DNA of 64,000 nt from Streptomyces anulatus (lineage in GTDB: Bacteria > Actinomycetota > Actinomycetes > Streptomycetales > Streptomycetaceae): NCBI RefSeq assembly GCF_000721175.1, contig NZ_JOEZ01000009.1, positions 1-64,000 of the forward strand, given 5' to 3'. The translations under genes and the position numbers were made by a program. The notes under the pieces were generated by a model. It saw only the letters and a program-made list of their open reading frames with translations. It had not been told where the DNA came from and ran no database searches. Shown here in pieces: positions 37,132 to 44,987 of the stretch. Every line of letters begins with the position of its first letter. Position 1 is the first letter of the stretch.

Positions 37132-37389
37132 ATGGGCCTCATCAGCAGCATCCTGACCCTGCCGCTGGCCCCCGTACGGGGGACGGTCTGGGTACTCGAC
37201 CAGGTCGTCCATGCCGCCGAGGAGGAGTACTACGACCCCGAGCCGGTTCGCGCCCGACTCGCCCAGTTGGAACAGGACCTGAACAACGGCCTCATCGACG
37301 CCGAGGAGTTCGACCGGCGCGAGGACGAGCTGCTCGACCGGCTCGACGAGATCGAGGAGTACCGGAACAGCACACGCCGCGCGCCGTGA
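37132..37389 (+). CDS. gvpG: Gas vesicle protein GvpG
   Basis: An 85-residue protein with a hydrophobic N-terminus (ISSILTLPLAPVRGTVWVLDQVV), then YDPEPVRARLAQLEQDLNNGLIDAEEFDRREDELL in which an acidic helix pair is evident. This matches GvpG, an assembly factor that binds GvpA/GvpF. GGAGGTGAT lies 10 bases before the ATG at 37132. Confidence 0.88.
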   Translation: MGLISSILTLPLAPVRGTVWVLDQVVHAAEEEYYDPEPVRARLAQLEQDLNNGLIDAEEFDRREDELLDRLDEIEEYRNSTRRAP

Positions 37390-37434
37390 CCATCGACCAC
37401 ACGTGACCGGGGGGAGAGCAGAGGTGCATCGCAG

Positions 37435-37968
37435 ATGACGAAGAACGCCAAGATAGGCGCGGCTCTGGTGGGGGGATACCTGCTGGGGCGTACCAAGAAG
37501 GCCAAACTCGCCCTGGGGTTCGGAATGTTCCTCGTCGGCAAGAAGATCGATCTCGACCCGCGCCGGATCGGCAGGATGCTGGCCGACTCACCGGCCCTGG
37601 GCTCGCTCAACGACCAGGTGCGCAAGGAGCTGGTCGACGCGACCAGGACGGCGGCGACCAAGGCCGTCACGCAGCGGGCCGGGAGCCTGGCCGACTCCCT
37701 CCAGCAGCGCACCCAGGCGCTGGAGGCCGGCGACGTGGCCGACGACGAGCGGGACAGGGACGACGAGCCCAGGACGGTCACCGACGACGAGACCGAGGCG
37801 GACCGGGACGAGGACACGGGCGGGGGCGAGAAGCGCAAGCGCACTCCTCGAAAGTCCGCCGCCCCTGCGCGCAAGCGCACCGGAGGCGCCCGCAAGACCG
37901 CGGCTTCGGGCGCGCGCAAGACCGCGTCCTCCGGCGCCCGCAAGGCCCGGGGAGGCGACCATGCCTGA
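37435..37968 (+). CDS. gvpY: Gas vesicle operon protein GvpY
   Basis: A 177-residue protein at the position of gvpY in the Streptomyces coelicolor gvpOAFGYZJLSK operon. The N-terminus is a small glycine-zipper-like hydrophobic segment (IGAALVGGYLLGRTKKAKLALGFGMFLVG, in parts), then a helical middle, an acidic block (DDERDRDDEP) and a histone-H1-like tail with ARKT/ARKR repeats. Function is unknown; the basic tail could bind nucleic acid or the acidic tail of GvpZ. It overlaps gvpZ by 8 bases. Confidence 0.72.
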   Translation: MTKNAKIGAALVGGYLLGRTKKAKLALGFGMFLVGKKIDLDPRRIGRMLADSPALGSLNDQVRKELVDATRTAATKAVTQRAGSLADSLQQRTQALEAGDVADDERDRDDEPRTVTDDETEADRDEDTGGGEKRKRTPRKSAAPARKRTGGARKTAASGARKTASSGARKARGGDHA

Positions 37969-39136
37969 CTCCGCACTCGGCGGTATCAAGGACGACGTGG
38001 TCAAGAACCCGGCCACCGACCGCCTCAAGGACGAGCTGCAGAACTACCTCAGGGCCCGTGCCGAACACGCGGTGACCCAGCTGGGGCACCGCCTCGGTGA
38101 CTCGGTGTCCAAGCTGGCGGAGCCGGGCGGTGGGGGCGGCGCCCTCAAGAGCCTTGCCAAGGGCGGCCAAGCCCTCGGCGAAGGCAAGTCACCCGGTCAG
38201 GCCGCCCTGAGCGCGGGCGCCTCCCATCTCAAGGACACCGTCAAGGACAAGGTCAAGGGATTGTTCGGCAAGGGGCGCAAGTCCGGTGGGGGCAAGTCCA
38301 AGAGCGTCGCCATCGTCGAGGACATCGACGTCGGCGTCCCGGTCCGCGAGGCGTACGACCAGTGGACCCAGTTCCAGGAGTTCAGTTCGTTCGCCAAGGG
38401 TGTCGTCAGCGTGGAGAAGGCGGACGACACCACCAGCAACTGGAAGGTGAAGGTCGCCAAGTCGACCCGCAGCTGGAAGGCGAACGTCACCGAGCAGGTG
38501 CCCGACGAACGCATCACCTGGACCACCGAGGGCGCCAAGGGCACCGTCAAGGGAGTGGTCACCTTCCACGCCATCACCGACGACCTCACCCGGGTCCTGC
38601 TCGTCCTCGAGTACTTCCCCAAGGGCCTGTTCGAGAAGACCGGCAACATCTGGCGCGCCCAGGGCCGCCGCGCCCGGCTCGACCTCAAGCTCTACCGCAA
38701 GTTCATCATGATGCGCGGTGAGGCCACGGACAGCTGGCGCGGCGAGATCCGTGACGGAGAAGTCGTCGTCGGTCACGACGAAGCGCTCGACGAGGAGGAG
38801 GCGCGGAACGACGCGGGCGCCGAGCCCGATGACGGCGCGCCCGGCGATGCGTACGAGGACGAGGCGTCCGGGCCCGAGTCCGAACCCGAGGACGACGAGG
38901 CCGCGTACGAGGACGAAGAGCCCCAGGACGAGGAGTTCGTCGCCGAGGACGCCGAGGACGCCGAGGACGCCGAGGACGCCGAGGACGACGAGGACGACGA
39001 GGACGACGAGTCGGAGGAACTGGCTGAGGAGGACGCCGAGGAGCAGGACGACGACGAGGTGGCAGCCGACGATACGGAGGAGGAGCCGCGGCCGGCCCGT
39101 CGCTCCCGACGCCGTGCGGCCACCGCCGACCGGTGA
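37961..39136 (+). CDS. gvpZ: Gas vesicle operon protein GvpZ (SRPBCC with acidic tail)
   Basis: A 391-residue protein at the gvpZ position. The N-terminal 110 residues are helical and Gly/Lys-rich. Residues about 115-270 are an SRPBCC domain: IVEDIDVGVPVREAYDQWTQ, FQEFSSFAKGVVSVE, RITWTTEGAKGTVKGVVTFH and VLLVLEYFPKGLFEKTGN. The last 120 residues are extremely acidic, including seven consecutive near-identical Glu-Asp-Ala/Asp units. GGAGG lies 7 bases before the ATG. Role in vesicles is unknown; binding of a hydrophobic partner such as GvpA by the SRPBCC pocket is plausible. Confidence 0.72.
   Translation: MPDSALGGIKDDVVKNPATDRLKDELQNYLRARAEHAVTQLGHRLGDSVSKLAEPGGGGGALKSLAKGGQALGEGKSPGQAALSAGASHLKDTVKDKVKGLFGKGRKSGGGKSKSVAIVEDIDVGVPVREAYDQWTQFQEFSSFAKGVVSVEKADDTTSNWKVKVAKSTRSWKANVTEQVPDERITWTTEGAKGTVKGVVTFHAITDDLTRVLLVLEYFPKGLFEKTGNIWRAQGRRARLDLKLYRKFIMMRGEATDSWRGEIRDGEVVVGHDEALDEEEARNDAGAEPDDGAPGDAYEDEASGPESEPEDDEAAYEDEEPQDEEFVAEDAEDAEDAEDAEDDEDDEDDESEELAEEDAEEQDDDEVAADDTEEEPRPARRSRRRAATADR
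38945..38995 (+). repeat. GAGGACGCC tandem repeat in gvpZ
   Basis: A 9-base unit GAGGACGCC is repeated at least four times and decays into GAGGACGACGAGGAC. It encodes the Glu-Asp-Ala acidic tail of GvpZ and is probably prone to length change. Confidence 0.7.
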
Positions 39137-39219
39137 CCGGCCGGCACACGGATCAGGTGCCACCGGGCTCGCGCTGCGGGCCGCACCGACCGACACCCCA
39201 CGGAAAGGCGTGAGACACC

Positions 39220-39702
39220 GTGTCCGATTCACTCGCCGGCCGGCTGCCGGCTCCGCCCCGGGGGGCAGGCCCGGCGTACGGGCAGCAGGGCTCGTCGGCC
39301 AACCTCGCCGACATCCTGGAAAGGGTGCTGGACAAGGGCATCGTCATCGCCGGTGACATCCAGATCAACCTGCTCGACATCGAGCTGCTCACCATCAAAC
39401 TCCGCCTGCTCGTCGCCTCCGTCGACAAGGCCAAGGAGATGGGCATCGACTGGTGGGAGCACGACCCCTCGCTCTCCTCCCAGGCCCGCCCCGTGCGTGA
39501 GACCGAGGCAGGCCCCGTGCGTGAGACCGAGGCCCGCCCCGTGCGTGAGACCGAGGCAGGCCCCGGGCGTGACGCCTTGGCCGACGAGAACGAGCGGCTG
39601 CGTGCCGAACTGGCCCGTATGCGGTCGGCCGCGGCCGGGATTCCGGGCTCCGCGGCGGTCGGCGCCCAGGCGGCCCCGGCCGAACAGGAGGAGGAACGAT
39701 GA
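39220..39702 (+). CDS. gvpJ: Gas vesicle protein GvpJ
   Basis: A 160-residue minor GvpA-family protein: NLADILERVLDKGIVIAGDIQINLLDIELLTIKLRLLVASVDKA (in parts) is the wall-type core at residues 28-71. After WWEHDPSLSS comes a tandem repeat of 8 residues (ARPVRETE/AGPVRETE, four copies, last one degenerate), then a coiled-coil-like ENERLRAELARM and an acidic end. GvpJ is a nucleation or tip protein in other gas vesicles. GTG start at 39220; overlaps gvpL at ATGA. Confidence 0.85.
   Translation: MSDSLAGRLPAPPRGAGPAYGQQGSSANLADILERVLDKGIVIAGDIQINLLDIELLTIKLRLLVASVDKAKEMGIDWWEHDPSLSSQARPVRETEAGPVRETEARPVRETEAGPGRDALADENERLRAELARMRSAAAGIPGSAAVGAQAAPAEQEEER
39484..39570 (+). repeat. 24-bp tandem repeat within gvpJ
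   Basis: Units begin at 39484, 39508, 39532 and 39556. The first and third are almost identical, as are the second and fourth except at the end. They encode alternating ARPVRETE and AGPVRETE. Confidence 0.85.
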
Positions 39703-40550
39703 GCACCGGACCGAACGCACCCGCCGGCTTCCCGGGCGCGGGCGTCGGGGAGATGACCTACGTCTACGCCGTCGGCCATGAGGGCCCCGCTCTGGACGGG
39801 CTCGCCGCCCGGCTGCCGGGCGTGGACGGCCGGCCCCTGCGACCCGTCGGCGGGGGTGGGCTGTGCGCACTCGTCTCCGCCGTACCGGCGGACACGTTCA
39901 GCGAGCGGGGCCTCACCGCGCAGATGGAGGACCTGGACCGGCTCGAAGCGGTCGCCCGGGCCCACCATGCCGTGGTGGACGCCGCGTTCGCGGAGACCTC
40001 GGTCCTGCCGATGCGGCTGGCCACGGTCTACCTCGACGACGCCCGGGTGGCCGACATGCTGGTCCGGCAGTGCAGCGAGTTCCGGGAGCTGCTGGGCCGC
40101 CTGGAGGGCCATGTCGAGCTGGGGATGAAGGTCTATGCCGATCCCCGCCCGGCCGCCGCGTCGGCTCCGGCCACCCCGGCTTCGGCGGGGGCCGGAGCGG
40201 GCCGCGCCTATCTCCGGCAGCGTCAGGCGCAGCAGCGTGACAGCCAGGACGCCTACCGGTCGGCGTCCGACCTGGCCGCCCGGGCAGCGCGGTTGGCGGA
40301 CGGGGTGGCCGCCTCCCGGGCGGTGCACCGCCCGCAGCAGGGCCGGCTCGCCGCCTCCCGGCCCGGGGTGAACGTGGCCAACGAGGCCTATCTCGTTCCC
40401 CGGGAGCACACGGAGCAGCTCCGTCGGGAGCTCTCCGCACTGGCCGAGGACGTGCCCGGGGTCTTCGTCGAGGTGACCGGGCCGTGGGCGCCCTACTCGT
40501 TCGCCACCGCGGTGACGGCGGAGAGCGCGGGCGGCGGTGGGCCACGGTGA
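39699..40550 (+). CDS. gvpL: Gas vesicle protein GvpL (GvpL/GvpF family)
   Basis: A 283-residue GvpL/F paralogue: MTYVYAVGHEGPALDGLAA, LEAVARAHHAVVDAAFAETSVLPMRLATV, and the C-terminal VNVANEAYLVPREHTEQLRREL ... VTGPWAPYSFATAV that is shared with GvpF. A Pro/Ala-rich linker sits at about 148-170. ATG overlaps the gvpJ stop (ATGA), with GAGGAGGAAC upstream. The 3' end overlaps gvpS at GTGA. Likely assembly chaperone. Confidence 0.88.
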   Translation: MSTGPNAPAGFPGAGVGEMTYVYAVGHEGPALDGLAARLPGVDGRPLRPVGGGGLCALVSAVPADTFSERGLTAQMEDLDRLEAVARAHHAVVDAAFAETSVLPMRLATVYLDDARVADMLVRQCSEFRELLGRLEGHVELGMKVYADPRPAAASAPATPASAGAGAGRAYLRQRQAQQRDSQDAYRSASDLAARAARLADGVAASRAVHRPQQGRLAASRPGVNVANEAYLVPREHTEQLRRELSALAEDVPGVFVEVTGPWAPYSFATAVTAESAGGGGPR

Positions 40551-40759
40551 GCACGGACATCATCGGCGGCGTTCTCGGCGAGACCGAGCCCCGTGGAGGC
40601 CCGCCCATCGCCCTGATCGACATCTTGGACCGCCTGTTGAACGGCGGGGCCGTGCTCACCGGGGACCTCGTCCTGTCCATCGCCGACGTGGATCTCGTCC
40701 ACATCAACCTCCGGGCGGTGATCCGGTCGATCACCGGTGAGGAGCCGGCGCCGTGGTGA
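40547..40759 (+). CDS. gvpS: Gas vesicle protein GvpS (GvpA family, short)
   Basis: A 70-residue minor GvpA-like protein with core IALIDILDRLLNGGAVLTGDLVLSIADVDLVHINLRAVI (in parts). The GTG start overlaps the gvpL stop (GTGA), so translation is coupled. It is the shortest of three GvpA-family proteins here and closest to the GvpS of Streptomyces operons. Probably a minor wall or tip component. Confidence 0.82.
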   Translation: MSTDIIGGVLGETEPRGGPPIALIDILDRLLNGGAVLTGDLVLSIADVDLVHINLRAVIRSITGEEPAPW

Positions 40760-40817
40760 GGCCGGCCTACCGTTCCGTACGCGAGCGGGGCACCCCGACG
40801 AGGAGGAGGTGGACACC

Positions 40818-41228
40818 ATGACCGGAGGCGACCGCGCACCAGGCGCGGGGGGCACGTCCGCCGCGGCGGCCGAAGAGGTGGCACGCGCCGCTGCCCAGGC
40901 GTTCGGGCTCAGCCCCGCGCGACCGGACGACAGCGGCCCCTCGGCGGCGGCCCAGCGACTGCACACCGACCCGGACACCGTGGAGCGGGATCTCATCAAA
41001 CTGGTGCTCACCATCGTCGAACTGCTCCGCCAGCTCATGGAGCGCACCGCGATCCACCGCGTCGACCAGGGCGACCTGAGTGAGTCCCAGGAGGAGCGGA
41101 TCGGCATGACGCTGATGATCCTGCACGAACGCATGACGGAGCTGTGCGATCGCTACGACCTGACGATGGACGATCTCAATCTCGACCTCGGGCCACTCGG
41201 CTCACTGCTGCCGCACAACGGCGCCTGA
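40818..41228 (+). CDS. gvpK: Gas vesicle protein GvpK
   Basis: A 136-residue GvpK: TDPDTVERDLIKLVLTIVELLRQLMERTAIHRVDQGDL and RIGMTLMILHERMTELCDRYDLTMDDLNLDLGPLG (in parts) match the family core over residues about 50-130. ATG at 40818 with AGGAGGAGG eight bases upstream; an earlier in-frame start would overlap gvpS. Essential accessory protein in other systems. Last classical gvp gene of the operon. Confidence 0.88.
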   Translation: MTGGDRAPGAGGTSAAAAEEVARAAAQAFGLSPARPDDSGPSAAAQRLHTDPDTVERDLIKLVLTIVELLRQLMERTAIHRVDQGDLSESQEERIGMTLMILHERMTELCDRYDLTMDDLNLDLGPLGSLLPHNGA

Positions 41229-41276
41229 GTGCGCCTACCGAGGTTTCATCACATCACCCAAGGCAAGGAGGAGGCC

Positions 41277-41735
41277 ATGACCACTGACGACAAGAACGCG
41301 AAGAACTCCACCCCGGACAAGGGCAGGACCACCACCGCCCGCAAGACAGCCGCCTCGGCCGGCAAGAGGGCCGGCACCACCGCCGAGAGGGCCGGCAAGC
41401 AGGCCGACGCGGCGGCGGGCGAAGCGCTGTCCGCGGCCGAGGGCGCCAAGGATTCGGCCTCGGACAGTGCGCGGGCGGCCGGTGAGACCACCCGCCGTGT
41501 CGGCCGTGCCGCGGCCGCCGGTCTCCAGAGCGGGCAGCAGGCCGTGACCGCCAACGCGGCGAAGGCCGCGAGTGCGGCCACCACGGCCTGGACCGTCGTC
41601 AAGCACCGGAAGGCGGTCGCCGCCGGAGCTGCCGCGGGGGTGGCCGGCGTCGCCGGAGCGGCGTTCGCCATCGGCCGTTCGACCGCCAAGCCTCCGACGG
41701 GTCCGCTGACTCGGCTGGCGCGTGGGCGGATCTGA
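41277..41735 (+). CDS. Alanine/lysine-rich tail gene of the gas vesicle operon
   Basis: A 152-residue low-complexity protein: Lys/Thr/Ala-rich N-terminus (DKNAKNSTPDKGRTTTARKTA), a helical, apolipoprotein- or LEA-like middle with repeated AAEGAKDSASDSARAAGE and a hydrophobic segment VAAGAAAGVAGVAGAAFAIG near residues 118-137 that could insert into membrane or vesicle surface. AAGGAGGAGG precedes ATG 41277. Located directly after gvpK and before the operon terminator, so it is part of the unit. Homologues of this kind follow gvp genes in Streptomyces; function unknown. Confidence 0.62.
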   Translation: MTTDDKNAKNSTPDKGRTTTARKTAASAGKRAGTTAERAGKQADAAAGEALSAAEGAKDSASDSARAAGETTRRVGRAAAAGLQSGQQAVTANAAKAASAATTAWTVVKHRKAVAAGAAAGVAGVAGAAFAIGRSTAKPPTGPLTRLARGRI

Positions 41736-41754
41736 GCGCGGGACGAGCGAGGGC

Positions 41755-41808
41755 CCGAAAGGTGGGCGGGGGCCGGAGAGTACTCTCCGGCCCCCGCCCA
41801 CCTTTCGG
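41755..41808 (+). terminator. Perfect 54-bp palindrome, gvp operon terminator
   Basis: Left arm 41755-41781 is the exact reverse complement of 41782-41808, with no unpaired loop. Starts 20 bases after the last gene of the gas vesicle operon. It would form an extremely stable hairpin and should be a strong, possibly bidirectional, terminator. Confidence 0.85.
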
Positions 41809-41864
41809 ACCCCGGCGAGGAAGTGAACCCCTGGCACTGGGCGGCGGCCACGAAGGACGGTCGG

Positions 41865-41915
41865 CACTCCTCGCCCGCGATCACCCTCGGTCACTGTGCT
41901 CTCCAGCGAGGCTGA
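41865..41915 (+). pseudogene. Tyrosine recombinase C-terminal remnant (copy A)
   Basis: Codons 41865-41912 read HSSPAITLGHCALQRG then TGA. Intact actinobacterial integrases read HSSPAITLGHYAHF here, where Y is the catalytic tyrosine. In this remnant it is Cys and the following His is Leu. Only about 16 codons are left. Confidence 0.7.
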
Positions 41916-41938
41916 AGAGAGGGGTGGCCTGGGAACGT
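41912..41938 (+). repeat. 27-nt direct repeat, copy A
   Basis: Matches 46135-46161 in 25 of 27 positions (mismatches at the tenth base and the third base from the end). Both copies lie just downstream of integrase remnants. The shared core includes GGGTGGCCTGGGAA. Confidence 0.75.
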
Positions 41939-42135
41939 CGTCGGGGCGGGGTGTGGGCGGCCTCGGCACACGCTCATGCTCGACAGGACGGCCCGGAGGA
42001 CACCATCGTGATCATTCCTGCCGACGACGAGGATCTCCTGCGGTGGGCCATCGCCATCGCAGTCCGTGCCACGCCGGACAGGCAGCGACCTGGCGAACGG
42101 ACCTGAGGCCCCGTCAACCCGCACTGACCAGTCGA

Positions 42136-42876
42136 TCAGCACCTCCCGCAGGTCGGGGGAGCCTCATTCCGGGCGCGCTGAGCCACGGTGGTCGCGATGG
42201 CGGCGAAGGCGACGGCGTGGCCCCGGGCGTTGGCGTGGATGCGGTCGGTGGAGTAGATGCCTGGGTCGGCGGCGAGCGCGTGGTGGTGGGTGTCGACGTG
42301 GATGCCGCCGAGTGCACGTGTCAGGCCGGCGGTGATGCGGTCGAGCTCGTCGAATCGGCGGGCCATGCCGTCGGCGTGTTCCGGCGGGAAGAGGCCCGCC
42401 CGGGCGACGTCGAACAGGCCGATGGTGATGACGAGGGCGCCGCTCTCGGCGAGGGGTGCCAGGAGCGAGGTCAGTTCGGCCCGCAATGTTTCCGGGTCGA
42501 AGCCGCGGAAGGCGTTGTTGCCGCCCGCGCTCACCATCACCACGTCCGGCTCGAACTCCAGGACAGGGCCGAGCTGCTGGTCCCGGATCTCGTCGAGAAG
42601 CAAGTAGGGCTTGGCCAGGTTGACCGCGGCGAAGCCGGGGCGCGTGGCGGCGAGGGCGTCGGCGAAGCGGTCGGCGAAGGACCGGTCGTGGTAGCCCGGG
42701 AGGGGCTCCATCACGCCGGCGGTGACACTGTCGCCCGCCACGGCCAGTCGGTTCCACGGGAGATCGCGGAGCAGTTCGGCGGCGGCGTCCGGGGCCAGGC
42801 AGTACGTGTCGGACAGCTCGGCGGCGGCGTCGGCAGGCAGATGCTGGACGGGGGTCCGGTCCGGCTGGGAGGTCAT
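42136..42876 (-). CDS. SGNH/GDSL-type hydrolase
   Basis: A 246-residue SGNH hydrolase. The nucleophile motif is VAGDSVTAG with Ser50, block III is SAGGNNAFRG (oxyanion Asn), and the C-terminal catalytic dyad is in YSTDRIHANARGH with Asp211 and His214. No signal peptide, so it acts in the cytoplasm; likely an esterase. The ATG overlaps the MFS stop (ATGA) and GAAGGAG precedes it, so it is translationally coupled to the exporter and under the same TetR operator. Confidence 0.87.
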   Translation of the reverse strand: MTSQPDRTPVQHLPADAAAELSDTYCLAPDAAAELLRDLPWNRLAVAGDSVTAGVMEPLPGYHDRSFADRFADALAATRPGFAAVNLAKPYLLLDEIRDQQLGPVLEFEPDVVMVSAGGNNAFRGFDPETLRAELTSLLAPLAESGALVITIGLFDVARAGLFPPEHADGMARRFDELDRITAGLTRALGGIHVDTHHHALAADPGIYSTDRIHANARGHAVAFAAIATTVAQRARNEAPPTCGRC

Positions 42877-44309
42877 CGTTGGTCTCCTTCGAGGATTCGG
42901 GCGGCGGCCGGTGCATGGTCGGCCGAGGTTGCGGGTTGCGGCAGGGGTGGGGCCGCGATGCGCAGGGCGAGACCGCCGGCGGCGGCAACCAGGTTGACGG
43001 CGGTGGCGAACCAGTACACGGCGGCGTACGGTTCCGCGCCTGTCCCCGAGACCTCCGCGATGATCACGGCCGTGGCGGCGATGCCGAGGCCGCCGCCGAC
43101 CTGGCGGGCCGCCATGACCATGCCGGTCGCGGCGGCGAAGTGCTGGGGCGCGATGGAGAGGGTGGCGGCGCTGGAGATGCCGACGGTGGCCATGCCGACG
43201 CCGACTCCCATCACCGTTCCGGCCGGGAACCAGAGCGTCCAGAAGTGCGGTTCGGTGTCGATCAGCAGGGCCAGGGCGGCCGTTGAGGCGGCGATGAGGG
43301 CCGAGCCCGCCGCCACCATCGTGCGCGGGGTGAGGGCGATGGGGAGCCGTCCGACGCCGATGCCGACCACGGCGGTGACGAGCGCCGCCGGGCTCATCGC
43401 GAGGCCGGCCTCCAGGGCGGAGTAGTCCCAGGCGTCGGTCATGAAGAGCACTCCGAGCAGCATCGAGGTGAACAGTGCGGTGCCGTACATGAGGGAGACA
43501 CCGCTTGCGACGGCGAAGGACCGGCTGTGGAAGAGGTCCAGTCGCAGCGCCGGTCGTCGATGCCGAAGCGCCCGTGTCACGGTCGCCACGCCGGAGAGCG
43601 CGGTGACGCCGGAGGCGGCGAGCACGTACACCGAGGACCAGCCGTGGTCGGGGCCATGGGTCAGGCCGTACACCGCCGAGCCGACGCAGAGTGCGAGCAG
43701 CAGGCCGCCTGCGAGGTCGGGCCTTCGGCCGGTGCGGGACTCGCCGGCCAGCAGCTTCCGTCCGGTGACCAGTACCCAGACCCCCACCGGCAGGTTGAGG
43801 CAGAACAGCGCTCGCCAGTCGAGCACCTCGACCATGACGCCGCCGAGTGCCGGTCCCGCGGCGGCGGCCAGCGCGCCCGCTGCGCTCCACATGCCGATCG
43901 CGGCGCGCCTGCGTTCGGCGGGGATCTCCGCGAGGACCAGAGCCAGCGAGGCCGGTACCAGCAGAGCAGCCGCCAGGCCCTGGACGGCGCGGGCGCCGAG
44001 CAGCACGGGCAGGGTCGGGGCTACGGCGATCAGCAGCGACGACGCCGTGAAGACGGCGACGCCGATCAGGAACAGGCGGGCGCGGCCGACCGCGTCGGCC
44101 AGCGGCCCGGCCGGGGCGAGCAGGGCGGCGAAGGGAATCACATAGGCGGTGGCGACCCACGAGACGGTGGTCAGCGAGACGTCGAAGTCGTCGGCGATCG
44201 CCGGGACCGCCAGGTTGGTCACGGTGGCGTCGAGAAAGCTGAGAAAGGTACCCGCGCAGGCGAGTAACAGGGCGCCGGAGGCTCTACGGGTGGAGGTGGA
44301 AGGCGTCAT
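42873..44309 (-). CDS. DHA2-type MFS drug exporter (14 helices)
   Basis: A 478-residue exporter of the EmrB/QacA family: FLSFLDATVTNLAVPAIADDF (motif D1) near residue 18-38, loop signature GPLADAVGRARLFLIG, motif C-like LGGVMVEVLDWRALFCLNLPVG. Fourteen predicted helices. It is divergent to a TetR repressor and cotranscribed with an SGNH hydrolase, the usual layout for drug-induced efflux. Predicted -35 TTGACA (minus strand 44345-44340) and -10 TAAAT around 44320-44316 place the start at the ATG, so the mRNA should be leaderless. Confidence 0.9.
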   Translation of the reverse strand: MTPSTSTRRASGALLLACAGTFLSFLDATVTNLAVPAIADDFDVSLTTVSWVATAYVIPFAALLAPAGPLADAVGRARLFLIGVAVFTASSLLIAVAPTLPVLLGARAVQGLAAALLVPASLALVLAEIPAERRRAAIGMWSAAGALAAAAGPALGGVMVEVLDWRALFCLNLPVGVWVLVTGRKLLAGESRTGRRPDLAGGLLLALCVGSAVYGLTHGPDHGWSSVYVLAASGVTALSGVATVTRALRHRRPALRLDLFHSRSFAVASGVSLMYGTALFTSMLLGVLFMTDAWDYSALEAGLAMSPAALVTAVVGIGVGRLPIALTPRTMVAAGSALIAASTAALALLIDTEPHFWTLWFPAGTVMGVGVGMATVGISSAATLSIAPQHFAAATGMVMAARQVGGGLGIAATAVIIAEVSGTGAEPYAAVYWFATAVNLVAAAGGLALRIAAPPLPQPATSADHAPAAARILEGDQR

Positions 44310-44315
44310 GGCGAG

Positions 44316-44369
44316 GATTTAAGAATACGATCGTTCGTATGTCAACGGCGTACGGTCGTTTGCTAAACT
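44316..44369. promoter_or_regulatory. Divergent TetR-controlled promoters with operator
   Basis: The palindrome ATACGA-TCGT-TCGTAT (44325-44340) lies between the minus-strand -35 (TTGACA, complement of 44340-44345) and -10 (about 44316-44322) of the exporter gene. A second dyad, AACGGCGTACGGTCGTT (44344-44360), lies upstream of the plus-strand -10 TAAACT (44364-44369) of the tetR gene. TetR can thus repress both genes. Confidence 0.7.
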
Positions 44370-44375
44370 GCGGGC

Positions 44376-44987
44376 ATGGCAGGACGTGCATCGGCTCAGG
44401 CCGCGCTCGAGACCCGGCGGTCAGTACTGCGCGCCGCCTCCGAACTCGCTTCCATGGAAGGGCTGGACAGCGTCACCATCGGCCGGCTGGCGGACCGGCT
44501 GGGGATGAGCAAGGCGGGTGTGATCGGCCAGTTCCGCAGTAAGGAGAAGCTGCAGCTGGAGACGGTTGACCTGGTCCTGGAGGACGTCCGCTCCCGAGTC
44601 TGGCAGCCGGTGCGCCACCTCGATGCGGGGCTGCCGCGGCTGTTGGCCGTCTGCGCGTCCTGGGTGCGCTACGCCGCAGACCCCGGCTACTCCGGGGGCT
44701 GCCTGCTCACCCAGGTCACGTACGACTACGACGGTCGCACCGGCGCTGTGCACGATCGGATCGCCGAGGGGCGCGCCCGCTGGCGGGACACTCTCCGCCG
44801 GGACATCGACATCGCCGTCGCCGCCGGGGACCTCCCGCCCGTGACGGACGTGTCCCAGGTCATCTACGGGCTGGAGTCCCTGACCGCCGGCATCACCCCG
44901 GCGAGACTCCTTCACGGCGACAGCCAGACGGAGGCCTGGGCGCTGCGCGGTATGCACGCCATCCTGGGCGTCCCCTCGACGGACTGA
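44376..44987 (+). CDS. TetR family transcriptional repressor
   Basis: A 203-residue TetR protein: RRSVLRAASELASMEGLDSVTIGRLADRLGMSKAGVIGQFRSKEKL (in parts) is the DNA-binding domain at residues 14-59. The C-terminal domain has the TetR_C_16-type motif ADPGYSGGCLLTQVTYDYD with conserved GGC. -10 TAAACT is 6 bases before the ATG and there is no ribosome site, so the mRNA should be leaderless. It should repress itself and the divergent exporter-hydrolase pair. Confidence 0.9.
   Translation: MAGRASAQAALETRRSVLRAASELASMEGLDSVTIGRLADRLGMSKAGVIGQFRSKEKLQLETVDLVLEDVRSRVWQPVRHLDAGLPRLLAVCASWVRYAADPGYSGGCLLTQVTYDYDGRTGAVHDRIAEGRARWRDTLRRDIDIAVAAGDLPPVTDVSQVIYGLESLTAGITPARLLHGDSQTEAWALRGMHAILGVPSTD

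Larger units (their letters stand above)
41809..42135. other. Non-coding region between gvp terminator and SGNH gene
   Basis: About 330 bases. It holds the integrase remnant 41865-41915, the first copy of the 27-nt repeat (41912-41938), and a short frame to 42106 (VIIPADDEDLLRWAIAIAVR) with no family recognised. No intact gene. Confidence 0.6.

Noticed and set aside
38945..39010. Considered as a CRISPR or binding-site array
   Set aside because: 9-bp units without spacers, in frame and encoding the acidic GvpZ tail; simple tandem repeat.
41938..42106. Short plus-strand frame ending at 42106 (VIIPADDEDLLRWAIAIAVR...)
   Set aside because: No start with a ribosome site, no homology recognised, and it lies in decayed integrase-flank DNA.
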